A stretch of 6,920 nucleotides of DNA from JBKJUK01 sp046590705. Lineage in GTDB: Bacteria; Acidobacteriota; Thermoanaerobaculia; Gp7-AA8. The stretch lies in NCBI GenBank assembly GCA_046590705.1, contig JBKJUK010000074.1, forward strand, positions 1 through 6,920, given 5' to 3'. Shown piece after piece: positions 1 to 6,018 of the stretch. The notes beneath the pieces were generated by a model, which made no database searches, was not told the DNA's origin, and saw only the letters and a list, made by a program, of their open reading frames with translations. A program made the position numbers and the translations under genes. Each line of letters begins with the position of its first letter. The stretch's first letter is position 1.

Positions 1-2
1 GA

Positions 3-866
3 CTCGCAGAGAATTTCGTCGCTGGCAGGATGCGAGGTTCACGCACGGTTCGAGAAGCTGTTGTGAGTGCGCTTCTGCTCTTCGGGCTTGCGTTCGGAGT
101 CATTGCGCTTGCAGGACCGGTAATGGGATTCACGCTGGTGCCAGGCATCGTTCCGGGAACGAATCTTCTGATTGTTCTCGACGTCTCCACGAGCATGGAT
201 GCGGAAGACATCCTTCCATCGCGCATCGGTGCGGCGCGTGCAGCAATCAGAAATGTCCTGGCCGACTTTGACGGCCGTGCAGCTCTGATCCTTTTCGAAG
301 GAACTGCCGAACTGGCCTCACCGTTCACCGCCGATCGTGACGCCGTAGTGAACCTGGTCGACTCGGTTACAGTCGGAGAGATGTCCGATCCCGGCTCCGA
401 TCTCGGGGCTGCACTCACGCTGGCGTCGAAAGTCATCACGCCCTCGATCGAGTCGCGAACGCGCGTCCTGCTGATCAGCGATGGCGAGGATCAGGGAGAC
501 TCCCTCAAACATGCCATCCGCACTCTCGCGCAACGCAGAATCAGAATCGACACCATCGTTCTCGGAGATTCGAAAGGCGCGAAGATCCCACAACAGAGCG
601 GTGGTTTTCTCACTGGCGAAGACGGTGAACAGATCGTCACCAGAAGTGACTCGACAACCCTCCAGGCTTGCAGTCACGCAACCGGCGGCATGGCCCTGAG
701 AAATCCCTCCGCAGAGGCGGTACGAAAAGCCTCGAACAGCCAGAGCAGTCCCTGGCGGGAGCAAAGTGGATCGGAACGCGTACCGACCGAAAAGTATCAG
801 TGGCCCCTTGCCTGCGCCATCGGTTTCCTGCTGCTCGAGTCGCTGGCCCGGAGAGGAGCGGAATGA
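3..866 (+). CDS. batB: BatB-type VWA-domain membrane protein (5' end outside window)
   Basis: This is a von Willebrand factor A protein of the Bat (aerotolerance-type) operons. It is probably anchored in the inner membrane with the VWA domain facing the periplasm. The frame is already open at position 3. The residues before the first ATG (position 30), LAENFVAGR, followed by MRGSRTVREAV, resemble the loop and basic stretch before the second membrane helix of BatA/BatB proteins, so the true start lies upstream and ATG 30 is internal. A hydrophobic helix (VVSALLLFGLAFGVIALAGP) precedes the VWA domain. The MIDAS metal site is visible as DVSTS (from position 180), GSDLGAAL (Ser where Thr is usual) and LLISDGED. 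The C-terminal helix PLACAIGFLLLESLARR is typical of BatB. The stop overlaps the batC start as ATGA. BatA is the alternative, but the position directly before a TPR gene and the C-terminal helix favour BatB. Confidence 0.88.
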   Translation, partial: LAENFVAGRMRGSRTVREAVVSALLLFGLAFGVIALAGPVMGFTLVPGIVPGTNLLIVLDVSTSMDAEDILPSRIGAARAAIRNVLADFDGRAALILFEGTAELASPFTADRDAVVNLVDSVTVGEMSDPGSDLGAALTLASKVITPSIESRTRVLLISDGEDQGDSLKHAIRTLAQRRIRIDTIVLGDSKGAKIPQQSGGFLTGEDGEQIVTRSDSTTLQACSHATGGMALRNPSAEAVRKASNSQSSPWREQSGSERVPTEKYQWPLACAIGFLLLESLARRGAE

Positions 867-1483
867 AGGTCGCGGGTTTCGTGCTGATGGCCGGCGCGAT
901 CGGTGCCGCTTCTCTGTTCGATGCGACCAATCGGGAGGCGGCCACGCGCAAGGCTGCTGCGGCATTCGAGAGAGGTGAATACCAGTCTGCGGTGACTGCT
1001 CTGAAGGATGTTCGAAGCGACGATTCCATAGCACGCTTCAATCGTGGGACAGCCGCCATCGCAGCGGGGGACAAGGCTGGTGGCGCGCGCGATCTCTCCA
1101 AGCTTGGACCGTCAGATCCTCTCGCGGCGAAGGCTGCCTACAATCTCGGAACGTCTGCACTAGAAGCTGATGATTACGCAGCAGCCGTGAGGCAGCTCGA
1201 AAACTCGCTGCGACTGGATCCTCGGAGTATGGCCGCAAAACGAAATCTGGAGCTGGCCATCCGGAAGAAGCAAGAGCAGGAGAAGAGCTCGCCGAAGCCG
1301 CAGAAGTCGCCCGGAAGTCCGGAATCGAAACCCGGTGCGAAGCCAGCCGATGGCGGTCGGCCCTCCGGGAGAGCACCGATGAATGATATCGAGAGACTGC
1401 TCTCTGCTGTGCAGCAGCAGGAGAAAGAAGAGCTGCGAAGGATGCAGAAGCGCACCACCCGGCCGGTGGCAATTGGCTGGTAG
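863..1483 (+). CDS. batC: BatC-type TPR protein
   Basis: This is a 206-aa tetratricopeptide-repeat protein and the likely scaffold partner of BatB and BatD. I chose ATG 863 because it overlaps the batB stop (ATGA) and has AGGAG at 854-858 at a suitable distance. Earlier in-frame starts would run deep into batB. The N-terminus (VAGFVLMAGAIGAASLF) is a signal-anchor-like hydrophobic segment. A TPR unit is clear at about residues 88-122 (AAYNLGTSALEADDYAAAV and LENSLRLDPRSMAAKRNLELA), with a weaker one before it (FERGEYQSAVTALKDV, IARFNRGTAAIAAGDKAGG). A Lys/Pro/Ser-rich linker follows, about residues 130-172. The C-terminal helix DIERLLSAVQQQEKEELRR matches the conserved end of BatC proteins. 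Co-translation with batB and batD is implied by the overlaps at both ends. Its exact biochemical role is not established for the family. Confidence 0.87.
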   Translation: MKVAGFVLMAGAIGAASLFDATNREAATRKAAAAFERGEYQSAVTALKDVRSDDSIARFNRGTAAIAAGDKAGGARDLSKLGPSDPLAAKAAYNLGTSALEADDYAAAVRQLENSLRLDPRSMAAKRNLELAIRKKQEQEKSSPKPQKSPGSPESKPGAKPADGGRPSGRAPMNDIERLLSAVQQQEKEELRRMQKRTTRPVAIGW

Positions 1484-3053
1484 ATTCTTTCTTCTGGCGC
1501 TTTTGTTCAACTCGGCAATGGCCTACGGCCAGCTCTCCGTTTCGTCGAGAACACCAGGGGAGGGGGAGCAGGTGCAGATCACGCTGGAACTGCAGGGCGA
1601 AGTGGCCGCCCTCGATCCACCGGCTTTGCCACTGCAGGGACTGAAGATCGTCGCCGGCCCCTCCGTCTCTTCGGAATTTCGCTGGACCAATGGCAGAACA
1701 TCGCGAAGGAAGCGAATCGAATACACCGCCGTCGCCATGAAATCCGGTCCCGCCTCTGTGGGACCCCTGACACTGCGCGCAGGTACGCAGCAGGTGACAT
1801 TCCCGCGGGTGGATCTCAATGTGAAGGCCGACGTGGCGCTCGAAGGTACCAGCTCGGAGATTCTGTCTAAGATGATCGGCGGAGGAGAAGATCTGGCCGT
1901 CATTGCAGAAGCACCGCCCGGACCGTTCGTGGTCGGACAGCAGGTCGTCATGCGCTGGTTCCTCTATTCGTCCAGGACCATCCACTCACTGCGCCTCTCC
2001 GAGATATCGTCAGCCAGCGGATTCTGGAGCGAGGTCGATCGGTCGAAACAGGAGAGCCAGGTCGAGACGGTTCTTGTGCGAGGCATGCCGTTTCAGAAAG
2101 TGCTGGTGCGACAGGCCTCGTTGTTTCCGCTCCGCGCAGGCTCGCTCGAGGTGGCCAGGGTTCAGGTCATCATCGAAGTGCTCGATCCCCTTGAGGATGC
2201 GGGAGGCTTCGGATCGTTCAACAGGTCCGCCAGCGAGAAGCGGAGACGATCTCAGGCCCTCGCTCTCAGTGTCTTACCGGCGGCTCCGGACGCAGGCGCG
2301 GTCGGCAGCTATCGCATGCAATGTGTGAAACCGATTCTCTCGAGCACTGGCCAGACCTCGGTCACTGTCGCGGTCCGCGGCGATGGCAATCTCCGACTGG
2401 CCGAGGCACCGGAACTGGTCGGCCCGGTTGACGGCGAATTCACGGTCGACGCAAGTTCGGTACGGGTCGTTCACAACACCTCAGGGGTGACCATGGAGAG
2501 GACCTGGAACTTCGTCATCCGCCCGAACTCTGCGGGCGCGTTCCGATTCCCAGCCATTCGCTTCAATTCCTGGGACCCGGCCACGAAGCGAACCTCGACC
2601 CTGATGTGCGCAGGGTCAGTGCTCAATGTACCTGACATTCCGCGGCAGTCGGAGGTTAACGCTGACAACGCAGATTCTTCGGCCCGAGGGAGTCGAATCA
2701 GTTTCTGGACCGCATCCACTACCGTCATGTCGGCCGTGGCCATCGCGATCGTTCTGGCACTGCTGGTCGCATCGCTACTCATTCTTAGAAGGCGGGGCCG
2801 AAACGCTCTACCGCTGACGCTCGCGCAGCTGGTGCCGCTGATCTCCGAGCCGGCATCGCTGATGCTGCGTGTCGACGAGTTGATCGCCCTGGTTGCGTCG
2901 CGCAAAACCGCTCGTGAGATGGACGTCATTCACGATGAGCGAGAATCTCTGCAGTCAGCCGTGGCCCTGATGCGCCGCGAACCCTGGCGGAGCGAAGAAT
3001 TGCTCATCCGAATCGAGGAGCGTCTGCGAAAGCTCTACGAACTTCTACGGTGA
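1473..3053 (+). CDS. batD: BatD-type Ig-like membrane protein, probable TTG start
   Basis: This is a large exported protein of the Bat operon, 526 aa if it starts at TTG 1473. That start gives a clean signal peptide (M-AGRFFLLALLFNSAMAYG, then QLSVSS) and an 11-nt overlap with batC. The only upstream ATG (1383) would add 30 charged and Cys-rich residues in front of the signal peptide and overlap batC by 101 nt. There is no strong Shine-Dalgarno, only a weak GGTGG just before TTG, so translational coupling to batC is likely. Three beta-rich Ig-like segments follow at about residues 20-110, 145-260 and 285-390; the third contains the family motif GDGNLRLAEAPEL. A membrane helix lies at about residues 414-437 (TVMSAVAIAIVLALLVASLLIL, followed by RRRGR). 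A cytoplasmic helical tail of about 90 residues ends at LRKLYELLR. No batE-like gene follows; the next gene is convergent. Confidence 0.87.
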   Translation: MAGRFFLLALLFNSAMAYGQLSVSSRTPGEGEQVQITLELQGEVAALDPPALPLQGLKIVAGPSVSSEFRWTNGRTSRRKRIEYTAVAMKSGPASVGPLTLRAGTQQVTFPRVDLNVKADVALEGTSSEILSKMIGGGEDLAVIAEAPPGPFVVGQQVVMRWFLYSSRTIHSLRLSEISSASGFWSEVDRSKQESQVETVLVRGMPFQKVLVRQASLFPLRAGSLEVARVQVIIEVLDPLEDAGGFGSFNRSASEKRRRSQALALSVLPAAPDAGAVGSYRMQCVKPILSSTGQTSVTVAVRGDGNLRLAEAPELVGPVDGEFTVDASSVRVVHNTSGVTMERTWNFVIRPNSAGAFRFPAIRFNSWDPATKRTSTLMCAGSVLNVPDIPRQSEVNADNADSSARGSRISFWTASTTVMSAVAIAIVLALLVASLLILRRRGRNALPLTLAQLVPLISEPASLMLRVDELIALVASRKTAREMDVIHDERESLQSAVALMRREPWRSEELLIRIEERLRKLYELLR

Positions 3054-3064
3054 TCGAAGATCAC
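3050..3064 (+). other. Small hairpin over the batD stop codon
   Basis: GTGATC-GAA-GATCAC forms a 6-bp stem with a triloop, and the batD TGA lies inside it. A further CGGG-CGA-CCCG mini-hairpin follows at 3064-3074. Neither is followed by a T-run, so I do not call an intrinsic terminator. It could protect the 3' end or assist termination, but this is weak. Confidence 0.3.
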
Positions 3065-3082
3065 GGGCGACCCGGGGCTGCC

Positions 3083-3141
3083 GACGCGCTGCTGCGCGTC
3101 CCTACCATTCAGGCGACTGTAGGGGCGCGTTGCGCGCGCCC
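3083..3141. repeat. Inverted pair of GC-rich palindromes (REP/BIME-like)
   Basis: Two short hairpins face each other. The left one is GACGCGC-TGCT-GCGCGTC (3083-3100). The right one is GGGCGCG-TTGCG-CGCGCCC (3123-3141). Read from the inside outwards, each starts with GTAG. The left, on the minus strand, reads GTAGGGACGCGC (ending at 3105), and the right reads GTAGGGGCGCG (from 3119). A GTAG head followed by a palindrome, and pairing in opposite orientation, are features of REP elements mobilised by RAYT (REP-associated tyrosine) transposases. No such gene is in the window, so the family assignment is inferred. It lies between the convergent ends of batD and larC. Confidence 0.6.
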
Positions 3142-3210
3142 GCTCCCCCGTGAATTTCGCCCGCATATCCCATAGTTGTCGTGGGCGTGGGGTACTTCGC
3201 AGTTGACACA

Positions 3211-3261
3211 CTTTCTTACCTCATCGTTCTGCGTTCTGAGTTCTGCATTCTGCGTTTATCA
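3211..3261 (-). repeat. Heptamer array, copy A (GAANNNN units)
   Basis: Seven consecutive 7-nt units occur on the minus strand, read here on the plus strand as TTC-headed units from 3213: ttcttac, ctcatcg, ttctgcg, ttctgag, ttctgca, ttctgcg, tttatca. On the minus strand the array enters through GATAAACGCAGAAT and leaves through GATGAGGTAAGAAAGTG, matching the ends of the other three arrays. It lies just beyond the larC stop. No ACAGGCA hairpin accompanies this copy. Confidence 0.75.
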
Positions 3262-3271
3262 GCCCTATGCT

Positions 3272-4441
3272 TCACCGGTTCTGCGCAGCGGCAGTGGCTA
3301 CAGCGAAAACGTCCTGAAGCGAGAGTTGTTTTTCACGAGCGATGGCCGCGCAGCTTTCGTACTCCGGAGTGAGACGAACAGTGCCCTGCCACTCGCTTCG
3401 CTTGAACTCGATCGGTCCGAGGGGTGTGTCGATCGTTTCGCTGCTCCGCTGCATCTCGACACGTTGCATCTCGTGCATGCGCACGCCGATGGTCGTTGTG
3501 TCCCGGAGCAGCGTCTCGACCAGGATCTCGCGGGTTGCCGGTCGGCAAAGCACGGAGATCAGTGTGCCGGGACGATTCTTTTTCATCTGTAGCGGTTGGA
3601 ACGTGACCTCCACGGCACCAGCCTCGTACAGTTTCTCCATGGCGAAGCCCAGCGACTCTGCCGTCATGTCGTCGACGTTGCACTCGATGCTGACGATGGT
3701 GGTTTCAACGGTGGCGTCTTCTACGGTTCCGAGGAAGGCCCGAAGAACATTCGCGAATCGCTTGTGTTCGCGGCCTCCCAGGCCGTAGCCGATTTTCTGC
3801 ACGCGCATGAGTGGTTGCGGCCCGAAGGAGGAGGCGTACTCTGCGAGAATCAACGCGCCGGTCGGTGTGCAGAACTCTCCGTCGATGTTCAGCTGGAAGG
3901 TCGGTACGTTCAGTAGCAGCGCTGCGGTGGCGGGAGCGGGGATGGGGATCGACCCATGTCTGGAATCGACTCGGCCCTGCCCGACGTGCACAGGCGATGA
4001 GACGACCTGCGATGCACCGATGGCGTCCATGCAGATGGCCACTCCGACGATGTCGATGATCGAGTCGATGGCTCCTACCTCGTGAAGGTGAACCTTCTCG
4101 ACCGGTGCGCCATGAATCGCAGCCTCAGCCTCGCAGATGCGGCGGAACATATGTGCGGCGCGTTGCTCCACCTCCGGTTTCAGTCCGCGGTTCGAGATGA
4201 TCCGCAGGAAGTCATCGAGGTTGCGATGGGCACGAGCTTCGTCCGGGGAGACCACGACCTCGAACCGGGTACCGGTGGTCCCGGCCCGCTGATCGCGGAA
4301 GATACGCAGTTCATATCCGGAGACGTCGAGCTTCGAAAGCTCGCCTCGGAGGTATCCCTCGTCAACTCCGAGGTCGAGAAGGGCCGCGATGGCCATGTCG
4401 CCGGCGATACCGGCAGTGCAGTCGAGAAAGAGGGAAGTCAC
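3272..4441 (-). CDS. larC: Nickel-pincer cofactor biosynthesis protein LarC
   Basis: LarC is the CTP-dependent nickel-inserting enzyme (cyclometallase) that completes the nickel-pincer nucleotide cofactor of lactate racemase and related racemases and epimerases. The protein is 389 aa, close to the full family length. It contains the start signature SLFLDCTAGIAGDM (residues 3-16), VHLHEVGAID (117-126), CTPTGALI (191-198), GYGLGGRE (218-225), ECNVDDMTAE (253-262), MKKNRPGT (286-293) and TTIGVR (316-321). I chose GTG 4441 because homology begins at VTSLFLDC. The open frame upstream only translates heptamer repeats and a hairpin. No Shine-Dalgarno precedes it, but TACAAT lies 7 nt upstream. In Lactobacillus plantarum larC is split and joined by ribosomal frameshifting; here it is one continuous frame. 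larB, larE and a racemase are not in the window. Confidence 0.93.
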   Translation of the reverse strand: MTSLFLDCTAGIAGDMAIAALLDLGVDEGYLRGELSKLDVSGYELRIFRDQRAGTTGTRFEVVVSPDEARAHRNLDDFLRIISNRGLKPEVEQRAAHMFRRICEAEAAIHGAPVEKVHLHEVGAIDSIIDIVGVAICMDAIGASQVVSSPVHVGQGRVDSRHGSIPIPAPATAALLLNVPTFQLNIDGEFCTPTGALILAEYASSFGPQPLMRVQKIGYGLGGREHKRFANVLRAFLGTVEDATVETTIVSIECNVDDMTAESLGFAMEKLYEAGAVEVTFQPLQMKKNRPGTLISVLCRPATREILVETLLRDTTTIGVRMHEMQRVEMQRSSETIDTPLGPIEFKRSEWQGTVRLTPEYESCAAIAREKQLSLQDVFAVATAAAQNR

Positions 4442-4448
4442 GTCGCGG

Positions 4449-4454
4449 ATTGTA
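4449..4454 (-). promoter_or_regulatory. Candidate -10 hexamer of larC (leaderless)
   Basis: TACAAT on the minus strand matches five of six bases of TATAAT and ends 7 nt before the GTG at 4441. Transcription would therefore begin at or one base before the start codon. This agrees with the lack of a Shine-Dalgarno. No good -35 is present; that position (about 4472-4477) falls inside the heptamer array. The call is an inference from spacing only. Confidence 0.4.
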
Positions 4455-4464
4455 CAGGTGACCA

Positions 4465-4527
4465 GAATGCAGAATGCAGAATGTTGAATGCAGAATGCAG
4501 AACGATGAAGTAAGAAAGTGGAACAAG
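4465..4527 (+). repeat. Heptamer array, copy B (nine GAANNNN units)
   Basis: Nine units lie in perfect 7-nt register: gaatgca, gaatgca, gaatgtt, gaatgca, gaatgca, gaacgat, gaagtaa, gaaagtg, gaacaag. GAA is invariant in all nine while the other four bases vary. The last four units have the same order as in the other arrays. The array ends within a 37-nt block (4521-4557) that is identical to 5949-5985. It lies just upstream of the larC start, on its promoter side. Confidence 0.85.
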
Positions 4528-4532
4528 TGGAG

Positions 4533-4552
4533 CACAGGCAATCCTGCCTGTG
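4533..4552. repeat. Hairpin element ACAGGCA-ATCC-TGCCTGT, copy 1
   Basis: An 8-bp perfect stem (CACAGGCA / TGCCTGTG) closes an ATCC tetraloop. The central 18 bases recur exactly at 5962-5979 and, on the other strand, at 6277-6294. It directly follows the heptamer array, separated by tggag. No T-run follows, so it is treated as a REP-like repeat and not as a terminator. Confidence 0.75.
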
Positions 4553-4597
4553 ACGCGCAACAGAAGTTCGAAGCAAAACCTTCAGAATCAACCCTCA

Positions 4598-4653
4598 AAG
4601 GGATGTGCCACCCGACTCCGGCCCCCGGCCCCCGGCCGCATTTAACATCCCTT
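4598..4653 (-). terminator. Long stem-loop at the end of the DinB-family gene
   Basis: AAGGGATGT (4598-4606) pairs perfectly with ACATCCCTT (4645-4653), a 9-bp stem that begins at the gene's stop codon. The loop of 38 nt holds a GC-rich core made of repeated GGCCCCC units (about 4622-4637), which can fold further. On the minus strand the stem is followed only by a short TTT, so classical intrinsic termination is uncertain. It could also be a 3'-end stabilising structure or a separate repeat element. Confidence 0.35.
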
Positions 4654-5126
4654 CACTCGTAAATCTTCGGCACCTCGATCCCCGCCAGCCGCATGGCCAT
4701 GGCCAGCTGACCGCGGTGATGCAGTTCATGCTCGAACAGCGACTGCAGCCATTCAGTGCGCGTGAGTGCAGATGCCGAGGATCCCGACTCCGGCGTGGAA
4801 GTATGGACGGGGATTCCTCCGAACCATGCCTGTGGTCTGCTTGCGAGATCGCGAAGCTGCTGATCCAGCGCACGACCTGCGTTGCTGAGAGCTGAGGGCG
4901 ACATCGATTCGAATTCTGCGGTACTGGTCTTCCAGTCAAAGTTACCCGTGACCAGGCCGGCCAGCAAGGTGTGCTGCGTTGCGAACAAATGGGTGGCTAT
5001 CTCTCCGATTGAACGGACGGCGTGGCCTGCTCGGAAAGGCATGGCTGACTCCGGAATGGCTTCGAGCAGGCGGTACGTCTTCTCTCGTGTGTCCAGCCAG
5101 CGCGCGACTAGTTCGTTTGCGATCAT
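4653..5126 (-). CDS. DinB-family putative metal-dependent protein
   Basis: This is a 157-aa protein of the DinB/YfiT-like four-helix-bundle superfamily. The expected three metal-ligand histidines are visible: His46 in IGEIATHLFATQH, and His133 and His137 in EHELHHRGQL. Members include thiol (bacillithiol or mycothiol) transferases and many proteins of unknown reaction, so no substrate can be named. The length is normal for the family. The ATG at 5126 overlaps the recO stop as ATGA and has GAGG at 5136-5139, so it is probably translated from the recO message by coupling. The original DinB of Bacillus is DNA-damage inducible, and the pairing with recO fits a repair or stress setting, but that is context only. 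It must not be confused with E. coli DinB (DNA polymerase IV), which is unrelated. Confidence 0.85.
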   Translation of the reverse strand: MIANELVARWLDTREKTYRLLEAIPESAMPFRAGHAVRSIGEIATHLFATQHTLLAGLVTGNFDWKTSTAEFESMSPSALSNAGRALDQQLRDLASRPQAWFGGIPVHTSTPESGSSASALTRTEWLQSLFEHELHHRGQLAMAMRLAGIEVPKIYE

Positions 5127-5881
5127 CGCGTCGCGCCTCGTCCCAGCACGCCCTGCAGCAGGTCGTGCGACTTGAGCTCGTGTCCGAGAAAATGACGTCG
5201 TACCGTGCGCGCGATATCGCGTAGTTCGAACAGGTCGTCACGAGACATCGTTTTCTCGGCGAAGCCTGCCACTCGGCTCTGGAACAGCTCAGCAATCAGT
5301 TCGAGCACGCTGTTCGGAACGATTCGCGCTTCGCGTCGGCCGCAGTCGCTGCAGACCAGCCCGGGAAGACTCGCGTCGAACCGGATCGGTGAGGTCAATT
5401 CCTGATGGCAACTGCTGCAGTCTGTCAGGGAAGGAAGAATGCCGGCCAGGCGAAGCATCCACATTTCGCTGTAGGCCACGATCTGCTCTGCCGAGCCGGT
5501 GCTGAGCATGGTTTCGGTGGCTTTGTCGAGCAGGCGGTAGATCAACTCGGATGGATCATCGGGCTGTGCGAATGTGTCGACCAGTTCAGCGAGGTACGAC
5601 GCGGCGATACTCATCTCGAGATTCTGCTGGGCCGGGAAGAGTGAACGGATCAGATCCACCGATTCGATGCGTACGATCTCCTCGCCCTCACGTTCCAGGA
5701 ATCCGATGGTCACCTTGGCCAGCGGCTCCAGCGCCGCGCCGAACCGGCTTTTGATGCTGCGGGCGCCGTAGGCCCATCCCTTACGTTTCCCAAGATCCGG
5801 CGTAATGAAAATCACCAGCTTGTCCCGCTCGCGCGCGGGCATGGTCTGCAGGATGATCGCTTCAGTTCGCTCCGGTCGCAC
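5123..5881 (-). CDS. recO: DNA repair protein RecO
   Basis: RecO is the recombination mediator that works with RecR (and RecF) to load RecA on SSB-coated single-stranded DNA and can anneal strands. The protein is 252 aa, a usual length. The N-terminal OB-fold is recognisable in TEAIILQTMPARERDKLVIFITPDLGK followed by GARSIKSRFGAALEPL (residues 6-56). A helical domain follows. A four-cysteine zinc site is at Cys155, Cys158, Cys177 and Cys180 (CSSC and CSDC). I chose GTG 5881 because family homology begins there (VRPERTEAI). The only nearby ATG (5889-5891 on the minus strand) is in another frame. Upstream of the GTG the frame translates only repeats. There is no Shine-Dalgarno, and CATAAT sits 6 nt before the GTG. 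It forms an operon with the DinB-family gene by a 4-nt overlap. Confidence 0.92.
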   Translation of the reverse strand: MRPERTEAIILQTMPARERDKLVIFITPDLGKRKGWAYGARSIKSRFGAALEPLAKVTIGFLEREGEEIVRIESVDLIRSLFPAQQNLEMSIAASYLAELVDTFAQPDDPSELIYRLLDKATETMLSTGSAEQIVAYSEMWMLRLAGILPSLTDCSSCHQELTSPIRFDASLPGLVCSDCGRREARIVPNSVLELIAELFQSRVAGFAEKTMSRDDLFELRDIARTVRRHFLGHELKSHDLLQGVLGRGATR

Positions 5882-5887
5882 CCGGAC

Positions 5888-5893
5888 ATTATG
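5888..5893 (-). promoter_or_regulatory. Candidate -10 hexamer of recO (leaderless)
   Basis: CATAAT on the minus strand differs from TATAAT at one base. Six bases separate it from the GTG at 5881, so the predicted transcription start is the G of the start codon. No -35 consensus is seen; the -35 position (about 5911-5916) lies within the edge of heptamer array C. The same arrangement occurs at larC. Confidence 0.42.
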
Positions 5894-5907
5894 AAGAGAA
5901 AGCCGAT

Positions 5908-5955
5908 GAACGCAGAACGCAGAAGTAAGAAGTAAGAAGTAAGAAAGAGAACAAG
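5908..5955 (+). repeat. Heptamer array, copy C
   Basis: The units are gaacgca, gaacgca, gaagtaa, gaagtaa, gaagtaa, then gaaaga (one base short) and gaacaag. The array starts with GATGAACGCAGAACGCAG, like array D. Its last part belongs to the 37-nt block shared with array B. The gaagtaa unit, present once in the other arrays, is tripled here, which suggests local expansion by slippage. It lies upstream of recO. Confidence 0.8.
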
Positions 5956-5960
5956 TGGAG

Positions 5961-5980
5961 CACAGGCAATCCTGCCTGTG
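5961..5980. repeat. Hairpin element ACAGGCA-ATCC-TGCCTGT, copy 2
   Basis: The 8-bp stem and ATCC loop are identical to copy 1. The surrounding 37 nt (5949-5985) match 4521-4557 exactly, while the sequence to the right differs after gacgcg. This marks the right-hand border of the shared module. Confidence 0.75.
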
Positions 5981-6018
5981 ACGCGACGGTCTGCGTTTGT
6001 CACAATTGGTTCGACGAG

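Noticed and set aside
318..1034. 238-residue minus-strand frame opposite batB and batC
   Set aside because: It is a shadow of two recognisable plus-strand genes.
3203..3208. Perfect TTGACA that could be a -35 box
   Set aside because: No -10-like hexamer occurs 16-18 nt downstream, the region lies between convergent gene ends, and no gene starts to its right on the plus strand.
4533..4552. Hairpin as an intrinsic terminator
   Set aside because: No T-run follows on either strand, and identical copies occur where no gene ends, including upstream of recO.
4465..4557. Possible CRISPR array
   Set aside because: Units are 7 nt and contiguous with no spacers, so this is a simple tandem array plus hairpin.
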